Shown in pieces: positions 1 through 13,350 of a stretch of DNA of 64,000 nucleotides; positions within the stretch are counted from its first letter, which is position 1, and each line of letters begins with the position of its first letter. The translations under genes were made by a program, and so were the position numbers. The stretch covers positions 654,430 to 718,429 of the forward strand of contig VXAA01000859.1 in assembly GCA_013399115.1 (NCBI GenBank), given 5' to 3'. Origin of the DNA: Anseranas semipalmata. Taxonomy: Eukaryota; Chordata; Aves; Anseriformes; Anseranatidae. The notes under the pieces are model-generated. The model was given only the letters and a program-made list of their open reading frames with translations, was not told where the DNA came from and searched no databases.

Positions 1-1458
1 AACCAGCTCATGACCTCAGTGCCTTTTAATTACGTGGGTTTCCCTGTAGCCTTTAGTTAACATAGACATGTGGGGTGAGAAAGGGGGAATCTACAACCCG
101 CACACAAGAAATACAGTCTGGCTGTGTATTTGAACGTACAGACCTTGCATCTTACTTCCGAAATATGTGAGCCCTGCATAAATTTAATAGTACTCATTTT
201 CAAGCTACAGCGCTCCCATTGCTAGCCAAGAACAGCTCAATTACACCACCAGTGTTGTGACTACAGCACCCTGCACACACACCTCAGCACACTTGAGCCC
301 AGGTACATCACGCACCAGCAGCAGGGGAAGAAACATCTCCAAGGAAAATATCTGGGCAACCAGCTCATGCTGAGCATGATGGTGCTGCAGCACGGCCAGG
401 ATGCTCACAGCAGGATCAAATCCCACCCAAGCCTTAGAAGGGCAGTTAAAGCCTGACTACTTTGCTTCTAATAAAATGGAGAGGTGTTGGTATTTCTTTT
501 CAATCCTAGATTCAGACTGAACTAGCTTATTTCAGAGGAGTCCGTGCCTGGATAGGTAAGTCCAAACAAGTACTGTATTCAAATTAGAATACTTATTAGC
601 CTAAAATTTACAAAATACATTTTTTTCCCCACTAAATTGGGACCGTATATGGCAAGTTTCACCTTTATTTTCTCATTGTCTAGACATCTTATTGCGTATT
701 TATTTCTGCCATTTACTTGTTCTCTGCATTTCCAAGGTGATAGAGAGGTACACATCAAATTAACATCTTCACTTTCCAGAGCATTCTTCATTTAGGTAGT
801 AAAAACTCAGACAAATTTTTGACTGTTCAACAACTATCCCATTTTAATGTCATTGATGTACTTTTCATTCCTCTGGGAATCTTAAAGCAGAATGTTAAGA
901 ATCTGGGTTTTGCTTATATATTGCCCTTATCAGCGTTCTTTAAGAATAAGCCTAAAAAAAAAAAAATCACATTAGTCTACCAAAGTCTATAGGTAACTGC
1001 CTTAAAAACAGATTAGTATCACAGAGCAAAATTTCTTACATGTACCTCCTGTCTATTTTCTTACAAAGAATGAAGTCTTACACTCTTGCATTCTGCTACT
1101 TTGCAATGGTATCCTGTTGTATCTGTATTTTAAATACTATTTTGTAATAAAAAATTATTAGTAAATAGTGATCCAAGAGCTCAAGTATTTCTTCCTTGTT
1201 AGGTCCTAGAGAATGGCACCCATTATTCCCACAAAAATCACTGAAACACTTTTAGGTTGCGTGTTTCTCACTTCCTTGCCCTGTGCACTACACTCACTGT
1301 TGGGAGTTACTTCAGTTCCCCTGCTGGGTTTCCCTGGCTGGAAGATATTCTGCTAACCATGGACACACAGCCCCCTCTGCCAGCAAGTGGTAGAAACTCT
1401 TCCTACATTTAAAAACATTTATTTTAATTGCAAAATCTAAACCTACATATTTGTATAA

Positions 1459-1477
1459 TTTTTTTTTTTTTTTTTTT
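1459..1477. repeat. poly-T run (T19)
   Basis: Nineteen consecutive T. It is a simple mononucleotide repeat with no retroposed body recognisable next to it. Confidence 0.95.
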
Positions 1478-2307
1478 GAAGTAAACATCACTTCTCATAA
1501 TCTTTCATGGAGATCCTTTATCCCCAAAAAGTTATAAAACATTTTGATTACATCCATCCTACAAGCTGTGGCAACGGCTGTACTGAAAACACACTCACAG
1601 GATTTCAGCCATTTGTGCAACACAAGATGGCTATCATAGAGCGCCAGCGGTGAAAGGATTCTTATGCCTGCATTTGGGACAGGGAAAAGCTATAATATTT
1701 AAACAAAGCTGCAGACACATCAATAATGAAAATCTGGTGAACCACTTACTCTTGACTCTTATAGGAATGTTGAATGCAGAATATCCATTAGTTTCCTGAC
1801 AACATGGATTATTTATAGGCAAGACTGATAGCACCACCTATTATTAAGGTTGCTCAATACTTCCTATTATATGACCCCTGGTTTCAGTCTTTTTATACCT
1901 TTGCCATCTGGGATGAACGTTGCATACTGATGTCTGCCTTCAACAATTTTTGTTGAAATTTTGTCCCTTCCAGGACTGAGGCTATTGACAAACTTAACGT
2001 TTTTGTCCATGTTTTACAAGAATCTGGAAGCCTTACTGAAAGTTGTTGTTATCCCTTGTTCTGCAGGAACTTGAACTGTGGAAGAACAGAGCTTGTGTTT
2101 TGTGTTTACATACAAAAAAATCCCCCAAATATGGCCAAGTTACAAGGAACAAAAATCAGTTTTCATATGAATATTAGAATTAAAAAAAAACAAAAAACAA
2201 AACACTGAAGACCTCACTGTCAGTGAGGAACAGTGAACAGGTGCTATTTATATATGTATCATTCCCACCAAATACACATACACATTCTAGCCCAGGGCTA
2301 TGGGGAG

Positions 2308-2333
2308 AAAAAAAAAAAAAAAAACTTTTTTTT
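2308..2333. repeat. A17-C-T8 foldback simple repeat
   Basis: Seventeen A, one C, then eight T. The A and T runs could pair as a short hairpin. It is most likely a decayed mononucleotide repeat, and no function is inferred. Confidence 0.85.
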
Positions 2334-2709
2334 CCCTCCTACAGTGGTTGTTCTGTGGTGTCTGACAGCAGTAAGGTAACATAGCACTGTGCTTGAGCAC
2401 ATTGCAAGAGACTGAAAGCAGTGTTGCACTACTAATGGTGCCACTGGTTTCAGTTCCTAAGCATGCTCGGTAAGTCACAGATTGGGATTCTCTGGACCAG
2501 TGTTGAATGTTTAATTCTGCATCATTCTTTAATTTCATAATGCTCTTTTAAAGCAATTTCACTTGTGTACTTTATTAAGCCTGGAGATTGATACCAAACA
2601 AGGTTAGACTCACATTGTGTGCGGCAGTTTAAGATCTCCCAGTAACAAACAATGCTGTCCCAATCAGTTGCGTTCTCAACACGCATGAAAAATCCAAACC
2701 CAGTTGCTT

Positions 2710-2775
2710 AAAATGGCAAGGCCAATGGCAGAGCCAGCCAGCAACAGAACCCAGACATCCTGGTTTCTACTGGGA
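2710..2775 (-). repeat. MIR-like SINE fragment, reverse orientation
   Basis: The + strand carries GGCAGAGCCAGCCAGCAACA followed by GAACCCAGACATCCTGGTTT. This resembles the reverse complement of the MIR body (the region read as 'agctgggaatagaacccaggtctcctgactcc'). MIR/CORE-SINEs are tRNA-derived retroposons older than the amniote split, so heavy decay is expected. An open frame of 71 codons on the minus strand (2676-2891) overlaps this fragment, which argues against that frame being a real membrane protein. The family was recognised by eye. Confidence 0.45.
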
Positions 2776-4769
2776 TGCTTCATCCTCCCAGCCATGCTGT
2801 CTAGCATTTCATTCACCAGAAGCCTATAACAAACAAAGCAATTTTCAGTATAGAGTTGGGATTTATTTTCCAATATCGCCTGTTTCCACATATATTTTCA
2901 CAGCCATCCAGTGCTACCCACACAATCTGGTTAGTTATCTATGAATACAGAGGGAGGACTCGCCCAGCCCATTGCTCTGAGCTGCAGCTCGAGCTCAGTG
3001 AGCAGAGATTTAAGGTTTCATAAATTCATAAAGATCAGCCTGACATCTGACCCACTTGCTACTATACAGGCAAAGGTGGAAGCAAAGTATTTCCAATCTT
3101 TTTCCATTTTGTTATCAAGAAACATATGAGATGGCAAAGAGCAAAGACAGACCCATCTTGTGATCCACTGCTGGCCAATTGGAAGGGTACCATACAAGCA
3201 GCCACACTGTTTTTTAAGACAATTATAAGGATTAGTCTTCTCAAAATAACCTCTGTTACTATCTCTTGTGGAATCCACATACCCCAAACAGTAGAATAAA
3301 TAGGCTTCCCTTGCTACATTTTAGATGTTGCTGGTTGAAACCAATAGAACTTCCCAACTGCAGCTTTGATTTCAGGTAACGTTTGCATCTGATGTTGGCA
3401 GAGAGATGAGCAAAGTGTTCCTTTCTGTGGTGTCAGATCACGTACTGACACAGAAAAGCTTGCCCTTATTTGTTTCTATAGGCTAAGCAGTCTCACTCTG
3501 TTACGCAGTATTTCTTTCCAGCTTGTGTCTACCTTTCTCACAGCAGTAAAAGCGTTCAAATAGCAGAACAACCTATCTCTATGAACTGAAGGTTTCAGGT
3601 CAGTCAAGTTGTTCTTCCAGTCTGGTACTTTTACAGTTGTTGGTTTCAACTGCAACAAGGACAAAAGTGCCAACAGCAGCCTGAGCAATATTCTGATCCT
3701 ACAGTGAAAATGCTCAAGGCTATACAGGGACCGTCCAACTCAAAACCAGGCAGCAGGCTGTTGTCATCCCCAGTTACAATTACCTTTAGAACATGTGCAT
3801 TCTTAGAATCTACTGCTGGCACGCTGATTTGCAAGCCAGCCATACATAGAAACATAAGAAATAGTTCCTGACAGAAACACCAGAGAACACAAAATAGCTA
3901 AGTGGTCTGACCTACCCACAGAAGCAGAAAACAAGCTGCAATTCCTTGTGCAGTGTTTTGGTAGCACGGATGATAGTTCCCTTGGAATCACAGCTCCTGT
4001 TGCCTTTAGCATCCGTGAGGAAGAAGTGTTCTGTATACGCACATCCCAGAGAGTAACTGCTAGAAAATACCAAGTCAAACGCCATAGCACCGTGCTTCAT
4101 CTGTAACATTTGATTCAAACAGTAAAAGCAATCCCCAAAGAAAGCTTCAGCACAGAAAGAGTTAAACAATTTAGTTTTCTTTTTACTATTTCCTGCTCTG
4201 TTTCTAAGAGTCAGGAAAATAGACCAAAGTAAAAGAATTAGATGGAAAGCCAGCACAGCCTCAGAGATACCAAACTTCTGGGTAGCTAGTGCACACCTAT
4301 AGAGGCATAAGCAACATGCAAGAGCAACAGGGATGCGAAGGCATGTGGAGCACTTTGTATATCACACCAGGGTGATAGTAATCTACAGAGGAAAGACCAG
4401 CCTGCTGTTCCCATTCAGGAGAGTAATCAGGTCATTTTTGCAATGCAGTTGGCCTTTACTGGCCTGCTGCCTACACTGGAGTCATCCGGCTATCAGAGCA
4501 TCATGCTGCTCCTGCTGCAGCCTTTCACGGCTGCCAACTCCCAAATTACTGGAAAATTACTCAGCCAAACAGCATGTGGGTAAAAAAGAGAATCCCAGAA
4601 TTTCCCCCCATTACAGATGAAAAGGAATATCCTATTTCTGTGTTCTCTGCTACAGAAAGAAATGAACTCACTTTACCTCATTTGTGTACCATAACATAGC
4701 TCTTAGAAAAGACGCTAGAAGAAAAAAGTGAAATTGCTGAAGACAGCCACAGATAAACTAAAGAAATTT

Positions 4770-5060
4770 CACAGAATCATTTAGGTTGGAAGAGACCTCC
4801 AAGATCACCTCGTCCAACCTATGACCTAACACTAAGAAGTCCTCCACTAAACCGTATCACTAAGCTCTACATCTAAATGGCTTTTGAATACCTCCAGGGA
4901 TGGTGACTCAACCACTTCCCTGGACAGCCTGTTCCAATGCCTCACAACCTTTTCAGTAAAGAAGTTTTTCCTAATATCCAACCTATGAAAGTTCACACTA
5001 AATAAACTCATTAATAAGTTAGATTTTATTGCTTGTACTACTTTCCTCTGTCTCAATTCA
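4770..5060 (-). mobile_element. CR1 LINE, 5'-truncated 3' end
   Basis: This is the 3' end of a chicken-repeat-1 non-LTR retrotransposon lying on the minus strand. The + strand starts with ACAGAATCAT and TTAGGTTGGAAGAGACCTCC, the reverse complement of the usual CR1 3' terminus. A minus-strand frame from 5056 to 4847 ends in the characteristic ORF2 C-terminus, with [20 protein letters not shown] and [14 protein letters not shown] visible, and stops where CR1 ORF2 usually stops. The part upstream of that motif is more diverged and matches less well, so the 5' truncation point near 5060 is approximate. No reverse transcriptase or endonuclease domain remains, so the copy is dead. Its sequence suggests moderate age, older than the copy at 26609-26960. 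Confidence 0.92.
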
Positions 5061-8007
5061 TTCTAAGTAGATTCATTCCACTCTGTTTTCAGTATTTCCC
5101 AAGGATTTTGGAAACTAGCAGTGAGAAGTTAAAGTAGGGAATGCCTCAGTCAATATAGCCTGAACTCAGTTTTTATAAAGAATGCCCACAGCAAAGCTTG
5201 AATTTCAGACTAAAACGGCCCAAACTCCGAGATTTGCAAGTCAGCTTGAGTTTGTCTGTTTCTAAGGTTTTGTGCTGATATCGAACTTCAGGGGAAATGG
5301 TGGTTCTCATAAGAATGCACAACTTTAAGTAAGTTCTACCAGCCCAAAATCTCAGCTGAACGATCCCCTTTTTAGAAGGCCTTCACCAATTTTTTTTCAG
5401 CATTTCTACTACACTATTATACATCATTTTCACTACATTAATATTTAAATAAAATATTTAGGAATGTTTCTGTATCTTTCATGACTTTTTATGTTTTCAT
5501 CTTTAAAACTCACTTGTGTAGTAAACAAAGACAAACCCAAAAGCTCTGATAGAAAGTTTTACCTTCTGAATGTGTCCACAGGAAGAATTCATCCATGTCA
5601 TTCAGTCTTCTAGGAAGTCAAGAAATCATCCAGACATCTCTTCCTGTAGCTGAGCTTTTGCCAGGTCTCAGATCCTGAACTGTAACAAGAGAAACGTAGT
5701 ACTGTTTGCACACTGCCATTTTTATTGTCAAAACGTCTCAGAATAATAATGGCTAAAAAATATTCCTTAGAAGGATTTCAATGTTTGTAACAGTAGCACC
5801 CAGCAAACCCAGTGGAGGCTAGGGTCCTTCTGTGATGTGCTAGACATAAAAGCAGTTTCTAACAAAGAACTCACAATCAAGATGTCAGGTGTGACAGAGA
5901 CAAACAAGGATGGAAGAGAAGCAAGGCAGAATGAAAAATAAAGCAACCAAAGTTAGATGAAGATATCTTTGGTCAATCATCTTTTTTTTTTTTTCCATGA
6001 GTCATTTTAGGGGAAGTTATTAAGTGCTCTATCCCAATAATGGCACCTGTAGTCTCTCAAGTAAATACATAGCATAAACACATTCTCGATTATACCAGCG
6101 TTGTTGAGGCAAATATTTTGCAACACAGCAGGTAGGAACCAACTTTCCAGGAAAAAGAAGAGAGCGTGGTAGGAAAATTGTGGAAAGTTGGGGAATTCTG
6201 AGTTCTTCCTTTATATGCACATTCTCTTACATATTCATCTATCATATCACATATACATACATGTTGTCTTTGTACTTTCAGAGTATCTTATCAACTGGGA
6301 ACGTACAAAACAAACAAAACAACAACAAAAAACAGAATGTCTGGACAGTCTTATTGCAGGTCACATTCAGGATAGTAAAGCAAACATTAAGTGGGTTCCA
6401 GGGACAGAAGAGTCTACACAGACCAGTTACAACAAAAATCAATGAAGTTATAAAGAGACTTTTCAAATCTTCCATGCTATTGGCAGCTTGGAGAAGCTTT
6501 CCACAAACTCTGTGAAACTTTGCAAATCCTCCTAGGAATAGGGTGGAAATTCAGTCAGGAACCCTGGAGTAGCATGGAAAGGACAAACAGAAAGGTAGCT
6601 GTAGTAGTCTACACGGAGTGTGAAGTAGAGCTTCAGAGTTAGTATACCTTGATATATAACCCCTGTCACATACAATATGCCGCTATATCTTTTATATACG
6701 TAGGAAGTTTACATATTAATGTTCGCATGATGGTAAATCGGAGGACTGCTTCATTAGATTTGAAGGAGCACTTCTCCTCAGGCCAGGCCTCTGGTTTGAC
6801 TCAGATTGAATTACAAAGCTAAACAGAACAGGAAGGATCTGTGCTCCTAATTCTGTTTGATAGATCTCTTTGTCATTTTCAGATGCCAGATTGAAGATAG
6901 CCGCCTCTTCCTTGGCAAAGAACAGCGCTTTTAAGCTCCAGGCTATCAGAGAGAGCAAGCGCCTACAGTACGTGCACAGACTGACAGTTGCATTAAGATG
7001 TTTCCTGCCTTTTCTTTAAAAACTTATGGCAACCTGCTCATTATTAGCCTTCTGTAGTTGCAAGGAGTTAACTTGGGCGAGATGAAGTAGAAGTCACAGC
7101 TGGGGGTGCTCTGGGCTGTAGCACAGCGCAGCAACCACGCACCTCTGCAGATGTGCTGACTGGGGAAGTCATCCTACGGGAATAGGGGCAAGGTTTAGCA
7201 GACATTACACAGATTGATTGGAAAAAGTCCTCAGGAAATTAGTTGGTTTTCTCCCATTCTTTCTGAATCTGAGGGGATTTAAAAGCACCTCATCTTCATA
7301 ATCATTTCATGTTTAGTTATGGTTATTGAAAGCTCTTCTCCTAATTTGCTGTACAATTCTCAAATTGCTGATTAGGAAAAAAATAGACAAAACATGAAGG
7401 CAGCTCTAAGAGCATGTGGAGCCCATTAACGGAACAAATTCGTAGCTTATTTTCTCTTATCCATATTTAGGGTTTGTAGGGGGCTTTCGCTTTCTGCAAT
7501 TTAGCAGGTGCAGGCTGAATGGATATAAAACAGACTTAAGCCAATATGCAACGTCCACACACAAAACTGCATCAGTTTAAATAAATGCAATACCATCCTC
7601 ACTATGGAACTACTGTACCTCAGACCTACAACTAAAAGCCCATAAATTCTGTCCCCTACGTCATGTTTTCTAATGAACTAAGCAACATAACATTTGGAAT
7701 ACGAACAATAAAGGTAGAAGGTTTCAGGAGTTCTCAGGGAGTCAGCAACCAACTGCTACTCTGCTTCAGCAATAAGCGATGCACAGGCCCCAAGGGCTCT
7801 CTGGCCTGAGAGATTTCTGATACACTCTGACAAGAACAACATGCTGCTCTTGCACAGAACCTTTCCCAAAAGAGCTTAGATACATACGAAAGAGAAATAT
7901 TAAATTTTGTAGGCACTCTAAAAGAAAACTCAGTATTATTCAATTGGACAACAGATGTATAACCTAAAGATTATTAACAAACAAATGATACCTAGTCCTC
8001 ACCAAGC

Positions 8008-8039
8008 TTTTTTTTTTTTTTTCTCCTCTCTCTCTCTCT
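8008..8039. repeat. polypyrimidine tract: T15 then CT repeats
   Basis: Fifteen T are followed by CTCCTCTCTCTCTCTCT, giving an uninterrupted run of pyrimidines on the + strand. It is a simple repeat. It could serve as a splice-type polypyrimidine tract, but no exon follows it convincingly. Confidence 0.9.
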
Positions 8040-9302
8040 AATACAGACCTCAAAACCATTTAGACATCAAATCTAGAATTTCTGTAAACAGAGGAACAGA
8101 AGCAGTCTGCCCAGGATGAAGTTGAGAGTCTAGTTAAGAGCCCCTTGCGCCATTTCCTAGCCTCTATTCTTGACCTATCTTACAGTAAGCAAATTTATTC
8201 ACTATGTCTTAATTAGGCCCTAATCTTTCCACAGATTTTAATTCCTTAAGACAATTACCCTATAAAACAGATGACCTAGGAAAACAACTGCAATAAATTA
8301 ACTTTAAATAAACTGCTCTTTTTCAAGAAAGTACATGTAAAAGAACTAGCACCAAAACATCTGCAGCTGCTGAAGAAAGACCCTTCACTTGTTTATTTCA
8401 AGCCAGCCAGACTGTTAACTGGCAATCAGGCTGGGAATTTGCAGCTGGGGGGCAGAAGGAAGAAGGAATGAAAATCATGTTGATTTGAAATACATCATTG
8501 TCACCTGGAATTACTTAGGGATAGCTGGAACATGGAACCACTGCAGTTTGTTTCTGGAAGTGAGGTTCTATCCCTGAAAGCAGATCGGCACAAGTGAGTA
8601 GGCACGAAGTGGGACACATGAGGTAGACAAAATGAGAAACGGGTCATAGTTACCTCCATGCTGGTCCCACTTTGCCATATCCTCACTCTTGCAACAGTAG
8701 TTCAGAAGGCTGCTCTGAGTTACAATTCATCTCACCTCGCCTTCAAGGTTGCTAACCTGAACGCATTCACTATCCGAGCTGATATCACAATGCAACTTGG
8801 GGCTTTGAGAAAAAACATTTATCATGAGGTTTCCCTTACTTTAGCAGCTGAGAACTAATCAGTTCTAAGGAGCAGTCTGAGGAGGCTCAGTAAACAGTCG
8901 GGATCTCTCCAGCTGGACCAATCAGAAGCTTCACTTGGAATTTGGCAAAGAAAAACACTAAAATAAACTGTTTATTTGTTCCAAAGGGGCACTTAATGAA
9001 CAAAACATAGAACTTCTATGAAGTGGTACAAATAATATGAGCAAATAGTGGACAAGAAATGCAAATGGGGAATTTCCAAATTCACATCAGCACGGGGCTG
9101 GAATCCCAGGAGGGACTCGTGCCCCTGGTGGTGGCACACAGGCCGCAGGCACCTGGGCAGCAGCCAGGCTCTGGAGAGCAAGACTGGCGAGGTGACCTCC
9201 CAAAGGAGTGAAAGATCAACTTGTGCTCTGCAGAGTAATTCGGTTTAAATGACTTCTTAATCCCTTTTTTGACTCAGACTGTTTGAGGAGGAGGTTGCTG
9301 GG

Positions 9303-9358
9303 GTTGTTTGTTGTTGTTGTTTTGTTGTTATTTTTTTATTTTTGTCTTTTTTTTTTTT
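9303..9358. repeat. (GTT)n and T-rich simple repeat
   Basis: Imperfect GTT triplets (about 9303-9329) grade into T-rich sequence with a T-run up to about 9358. Confidence 0.88.
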
Positions 9359-12300
9359 GTGAAGTACAATGGATGTGTTGCAACATAGAGTAGTATTGGG
9401 AATTCAACGTTTGCTTTCCCTAAATCATTTGGTCATTTCAAATGAGGTTAGGTGTATAATCGGGGGAAAAAAAAGATGATTTAGATGAACCAATCTGTTC
9501 TACCCTAATCCGTTTGTGCTGATTTCAGCTCTTTTGAAATGCACATAATTTCGTCTTTGAGAAAAAAAATCTCAGTAAGGTCAATCAGCCTCCACTACAA
9601 GATCCTGAGGCTGCGATAAAGCATCTGAGATTTAAGAGAGAGTGCATCAAAAGTAAGTCCCGAGTTTCAGCTTTACAGTTAGCTAAATTAGTTTAGCAAC
9701 CATAACACTGCTTTTTTTTGAGAGTTTTTTTTTTTGCCTTTCAGTTAGTTTATCCAGATCTTTTTTGTAATCCAGCTGACCATGTGGCCACACACATTAC
9801 TTCTAGCACAGAGGAAGGAATATGTGGCCAGATGTGGGGGGGGAGATAAAGGCAAAGCATTCTTGGTTTTCAGAAGGGAAATATCTATTTAGAAATTTTA
9901 GAGCTTTGCTTCAGCTCAAAATCTATATGGGAATATTCTTATACATTTATTTCCCTGAGAGATCCTGGCAATTCTCACAAACAGAAAGCAAAAGGCAGTA
10001 ACATTCCAGAGATCATAGCTAACCTTAGCATCTGCTGGCCAAGCAGACATCGGTCACTTGAGAAGACCAGAAGGACTCTAAAAGTTTACACAACAATGTA
10101 GAAGACAGCAATTGTGTTCATTTTCTTAGTCCACCATTTATTCAGATCACACTATCTGAAGAAAGAAATAATTCCTAGATCTACTGTTAGAAATACTGTT
10201 AATTTATACTCAGCTAAAATACAGTTTTTTTTTTTTTAAACGAGAGAGCATGGAAGGTTTTGTAGTGTTGTGGAGGGTCTCCAGCAGCAGCTGAAGGACC
10301 AAGGAACTGAACAAGCGTAACTCCTGAAGTAACTGCCATGGAAATCAGGCACACGTGCTAATGCATCTAGTGCGTGGACAAGGACTAGATGAAATCCATT
10401 ACGTTACTGTTAGCATTTGAATAATGCTAGATGTTTATGCCATTCGTGTAAAATCCTATGAGTAGTGAAATAACTTGTACCTTATAACGTTTGCCACTTC
10501 ATTTCTTAACCTGCTGGAAACTTTCTTGCCACAATAATGATACCTCAATGTGTTAATTCCACTTGCTGAGAATTTATTTATGAATGCAAACAACACTGTT
10601 TTTAGATTGTTTTTTCCCATTCCTTGTTGCTGCTAAATTTAAGGCTGACCACTTTTGCATTAGGCAAACCCATTTATTCACAGCTGAAAAGCAGATAGAA
10701 ATCCATGTAGCTACTTGCGGTCTATTATTCAGACATCAGTACAGACAAACCAGATGAACTGTACTCCCTGGAAAATAAAGGATACAGAGTAGCATAGGAA
10801 ATCTATTTGTCTGTAATTAGTAGCCATTTTCCTTAATGAATGGCTCCTATTTAAACTTGACTCCACCTATTATGACTGGAGTAACTGGGAGCCTTGTTAT
10901 GGGAGGAAGGGCAGGTAGTACTTTACACCTAAAATATTTCAGTCTTACAGTAGGATTTGTATCTGATAAGCAGCGCGCACAACTTTATTTTTGGTCACAT
11001 TTTTCATTATTGCTTTTCCAGACTGAAATAATAAAAGACTTTAAATTTCATTTTGAAAAGGAGTGGGGAGCTGCTCTAGATGGAGTTTGAGGAGTTTAAC
11101 TACTTAATATATCTTGAGAAGGTAGGAATTCATTGGCTATGACATTTTCAATATTTTGTTAATTTGTTCTGCAAAGAGATTCACTGAGCACTTCAGTGGA
11201 AAAGTACAAATCTTATCACAAGTTTTTTTGTGATGTGCTAGTGCACTGGGACTTGGCACGCCTGCCTTTCTCATCTAATATAAAAAAAAGATGATTCATT
11301 GGTAATGGAAATGATTCCTCAAGTAAATTGCAGCCTCTGCTGTGCTTTGGTATTTGCAAGCAGTAACTGGAAACTGTTGTGTTTTTACCATGAAATAAGA
11401 TAATTACCTTTAACCTCACGTGTCATCAAGTCAGTGTTAGTGAGAAGCATCATGATACACGAGCAAACACTTCACTCAGATTACTGTCCTGTGAAAGCAG
11501 GCCAGAGAACCACACTAGCGAATACCCAGGCAACAAAATGCAGCGTCCTTTGAGAAGAAAGTTACCACTGGTACAGAAGGAAAGTCTAAATGGTAAAAAG
11601 GTTGTCTTTACCTTTGTCTCTATTTTGATTTTCAAATCAGTCCCTGGACAAATTCTGGGTTTTGTCACAGCTGATTATAGTACAAGTATCAAAGAGTTCA
11701 GGACAGGAATTAGAAAACCAATTCACTGTATTAAACTGAAGATATTAATCGACTAAGTGTAAGTGAAACTGCACTTGCCAGCAGGAGGGAGAGAGCTCCT
11801 GTGCTGTCAGATGGCACAAGAGAATCCTCTGCCAAAACCCTCCCAAAAGATATTAAGTTAAAAGCACTGCATCACACTGGCAAATCATCACTCCCCCTTG
11901 AGCCATTTCTGTCCCAAGGACACCTTCTTCTGCCTGCGCAAGCACTACCTTTATACCTCTTAACCCCCTCACAGGTGTCACACATTAAGCAGGAAATAGG
12001 AATATCCGATTGTGGGATATAGTGTGCCCTTAATTTCTAGACCGTGCTGTCACTGTACGAGTTTCATTTGAAAACGTACACAGCTATGCATAGACAATCA
12101 GTACAATCTCAAAATGTCTGTAGTTTGCCCATTTGTTGCACTGAAGTTGGATCAGAACCAAAACACCAGACTTGTTGAGATAGTCAAAATCTGATCCAAC
12201 ACCCAAGGTTTACAAGTGATACTTATTATGTTCCTTAAATAACAGAATGAATCAAAATTCTTGACCATTCTGCATCTGGATTTGAATTTCATGCATCTGT

Positions 12301-13087
12301 TACAGTTCCCAAACAAGCTAATGGATGCTGCTGTGACTCACATTAGCTATCACACCACATTAAAAAGATGCCCTTCAAGATTAAGTGCCTGAGCTAGAGG
12401 GCAGACTGCATTCCCCATAAACTCAATTCCTTCTTCTCTTGATGAATGTTATCACTTTCTTTATTTCAGTTTTATATCATTATACTCACCTGATTGACTG
12501 AAGCCCATTTAAAACCAGATCATACCTGTGATCCATTTTTCTTATGGAACAGTGAGAATGAGCGTTATGAATTAAATTCAGACTGCATCACACTTTAAAA
12601 ATGACCTAAACACTCGCATCCTGTTGTTCTCATTACCTTTCTCTCTCCAAGCAGTACTTTTATGAAAAGTGATCTATCACAAACCAGAAGTGTGGTAGAC
12701 TCGAGTGTGTCCAAAATGCACAGTGCAGTAAATCTCATCCAGAATATAATGTATTTTTGCATTACCAGGCATGCCCGCCAGCTGCCGAACAGTGCGCGAG
12801 GTACAAAGCCTACCTAAAACAAAAGACTAACTATTCTCGATCAAGCTGAGCACCCAGGACTTTTTCATCTCATCTTTAGCATTGACTTGGTGAAAATAAG
12901 CTCACATTTTAAAGACTGTATATAACACACAGAATTATATGTGTGCTTATACATGTATTTTTGCATGTATTTATATCTATTGTACTTTTTTCCCCTCTTC
13001 TTTCACATGAAACTATTTGTGATGCCTATCAAATGCAGGCAGTAAGGTATCAAAAATTTGTAGAATGACCACACTAGCACCATGAGG

Positions 13088-13128
13088 AATAATAATAATA
13101 AATAATAATACCAGTAATAATAATAATG
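13088..13128. repeat. (ATA/AAT)n microsatellite
   Basis: Imperfect AAT triplets are interrupted by a short CCAGT insert. The tract lies just beyond the 3' end of the decayed CR1 that begins near 13154. Confidence 0.92.
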
Positions 13129-13153
13129 CCTTGAAAGCCATCCATTTGAAATG

Positions 13154-13350
13154 CAGAATCAGAGAGCAATTTAGACTGGAAAAGGCCCCAGTCAAGGTGC
13201 AAGTACTTGGGTGGATGGAAACTCCTCCACCTCCGTGGGCACCCATTCCAGTGTCTGACTACTTGGAACACGAGTTCTTTTTTCTCTTAGCATCTCAGGA
13301 TTTTCCCTGGTTGCCACCTGCATCTGTTGCCTCTCATCTGGCTCTGTCTT
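13154..13350 (-). mobile_element. decayed CR1 LINE 3' fragment
   Basis: The + strand shows CAGAATCAGAGAGCAATTTA then GACTGGAAAAGGCCCC, a degraded CR1 3' terminus, followed by GTGGATGGAAACTCCTCCAC and ATTCCAGTGTCTGACTACTT, typical of CR1 ORF2 C-terminal DNA in reverse. On the minus strand, VVRHWNGCPRRWRSF is the decayed form of the CR1 motif around HWNRLPREV. The following CCCTGGTTGCC and GTTGCCTCTCATC are consistent with the next CR1 block, so the fragment probably runs to about 13350. It contains internal deletions. The open frames of 114-117 codons on the + strand across 13131-13671 are antisense shadows of this element and the GC-rich sequence after it. Confidence 0.78.

Larger units (their letters stand above)
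1..4769. other. unique non-coding DNA
   Basis: I see no gene here. The stretch is AT-rich with short, overlapping chance open frames in several directions and no recognisable protein. It holds an A13 run (954-966), a T19 run (1459-1477), an A17-C-T8 foldback tract (2308-2333) and a MIR-like fragment near 2710-2775, all listed separately where useful. A short segment at 510-555 has a good-looking acceptor and donor (ATAG before GTAAGT) and one open frame of 15 codons, but this is too short to call an exon. Confidence 0.6.
5061..13087. other. unique non-coding DNA
   Basis: No gene is supported. The block is AT-rich unique sequence with several tracts: T13 (5982-5994), an AAC/A-rich tract (about 6305-6333), T15 followed by CT repeats (8008-8039), GTT/T-rich sequence (9303-9358), a G8 run (9836-9843) and T13 (10225-10237). 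Open frames of up to 111 codons (6180-6515) overlap others in different frames and show no family motif. Confidence 0.6.

Noticed and set aside
510..555. 46-base micro-exon candidate with good acceptor and donor
   Set aside because: It is only 15 codons in one frame, and such pairs occur often by chance in 64 kb.
2676..2891. Minus-strand frame with a hydrophobic, membrane-like stretch
   Set aside because: It overlaps a MIR-like repeat fragment in reverse, which accounts for part of the frame.
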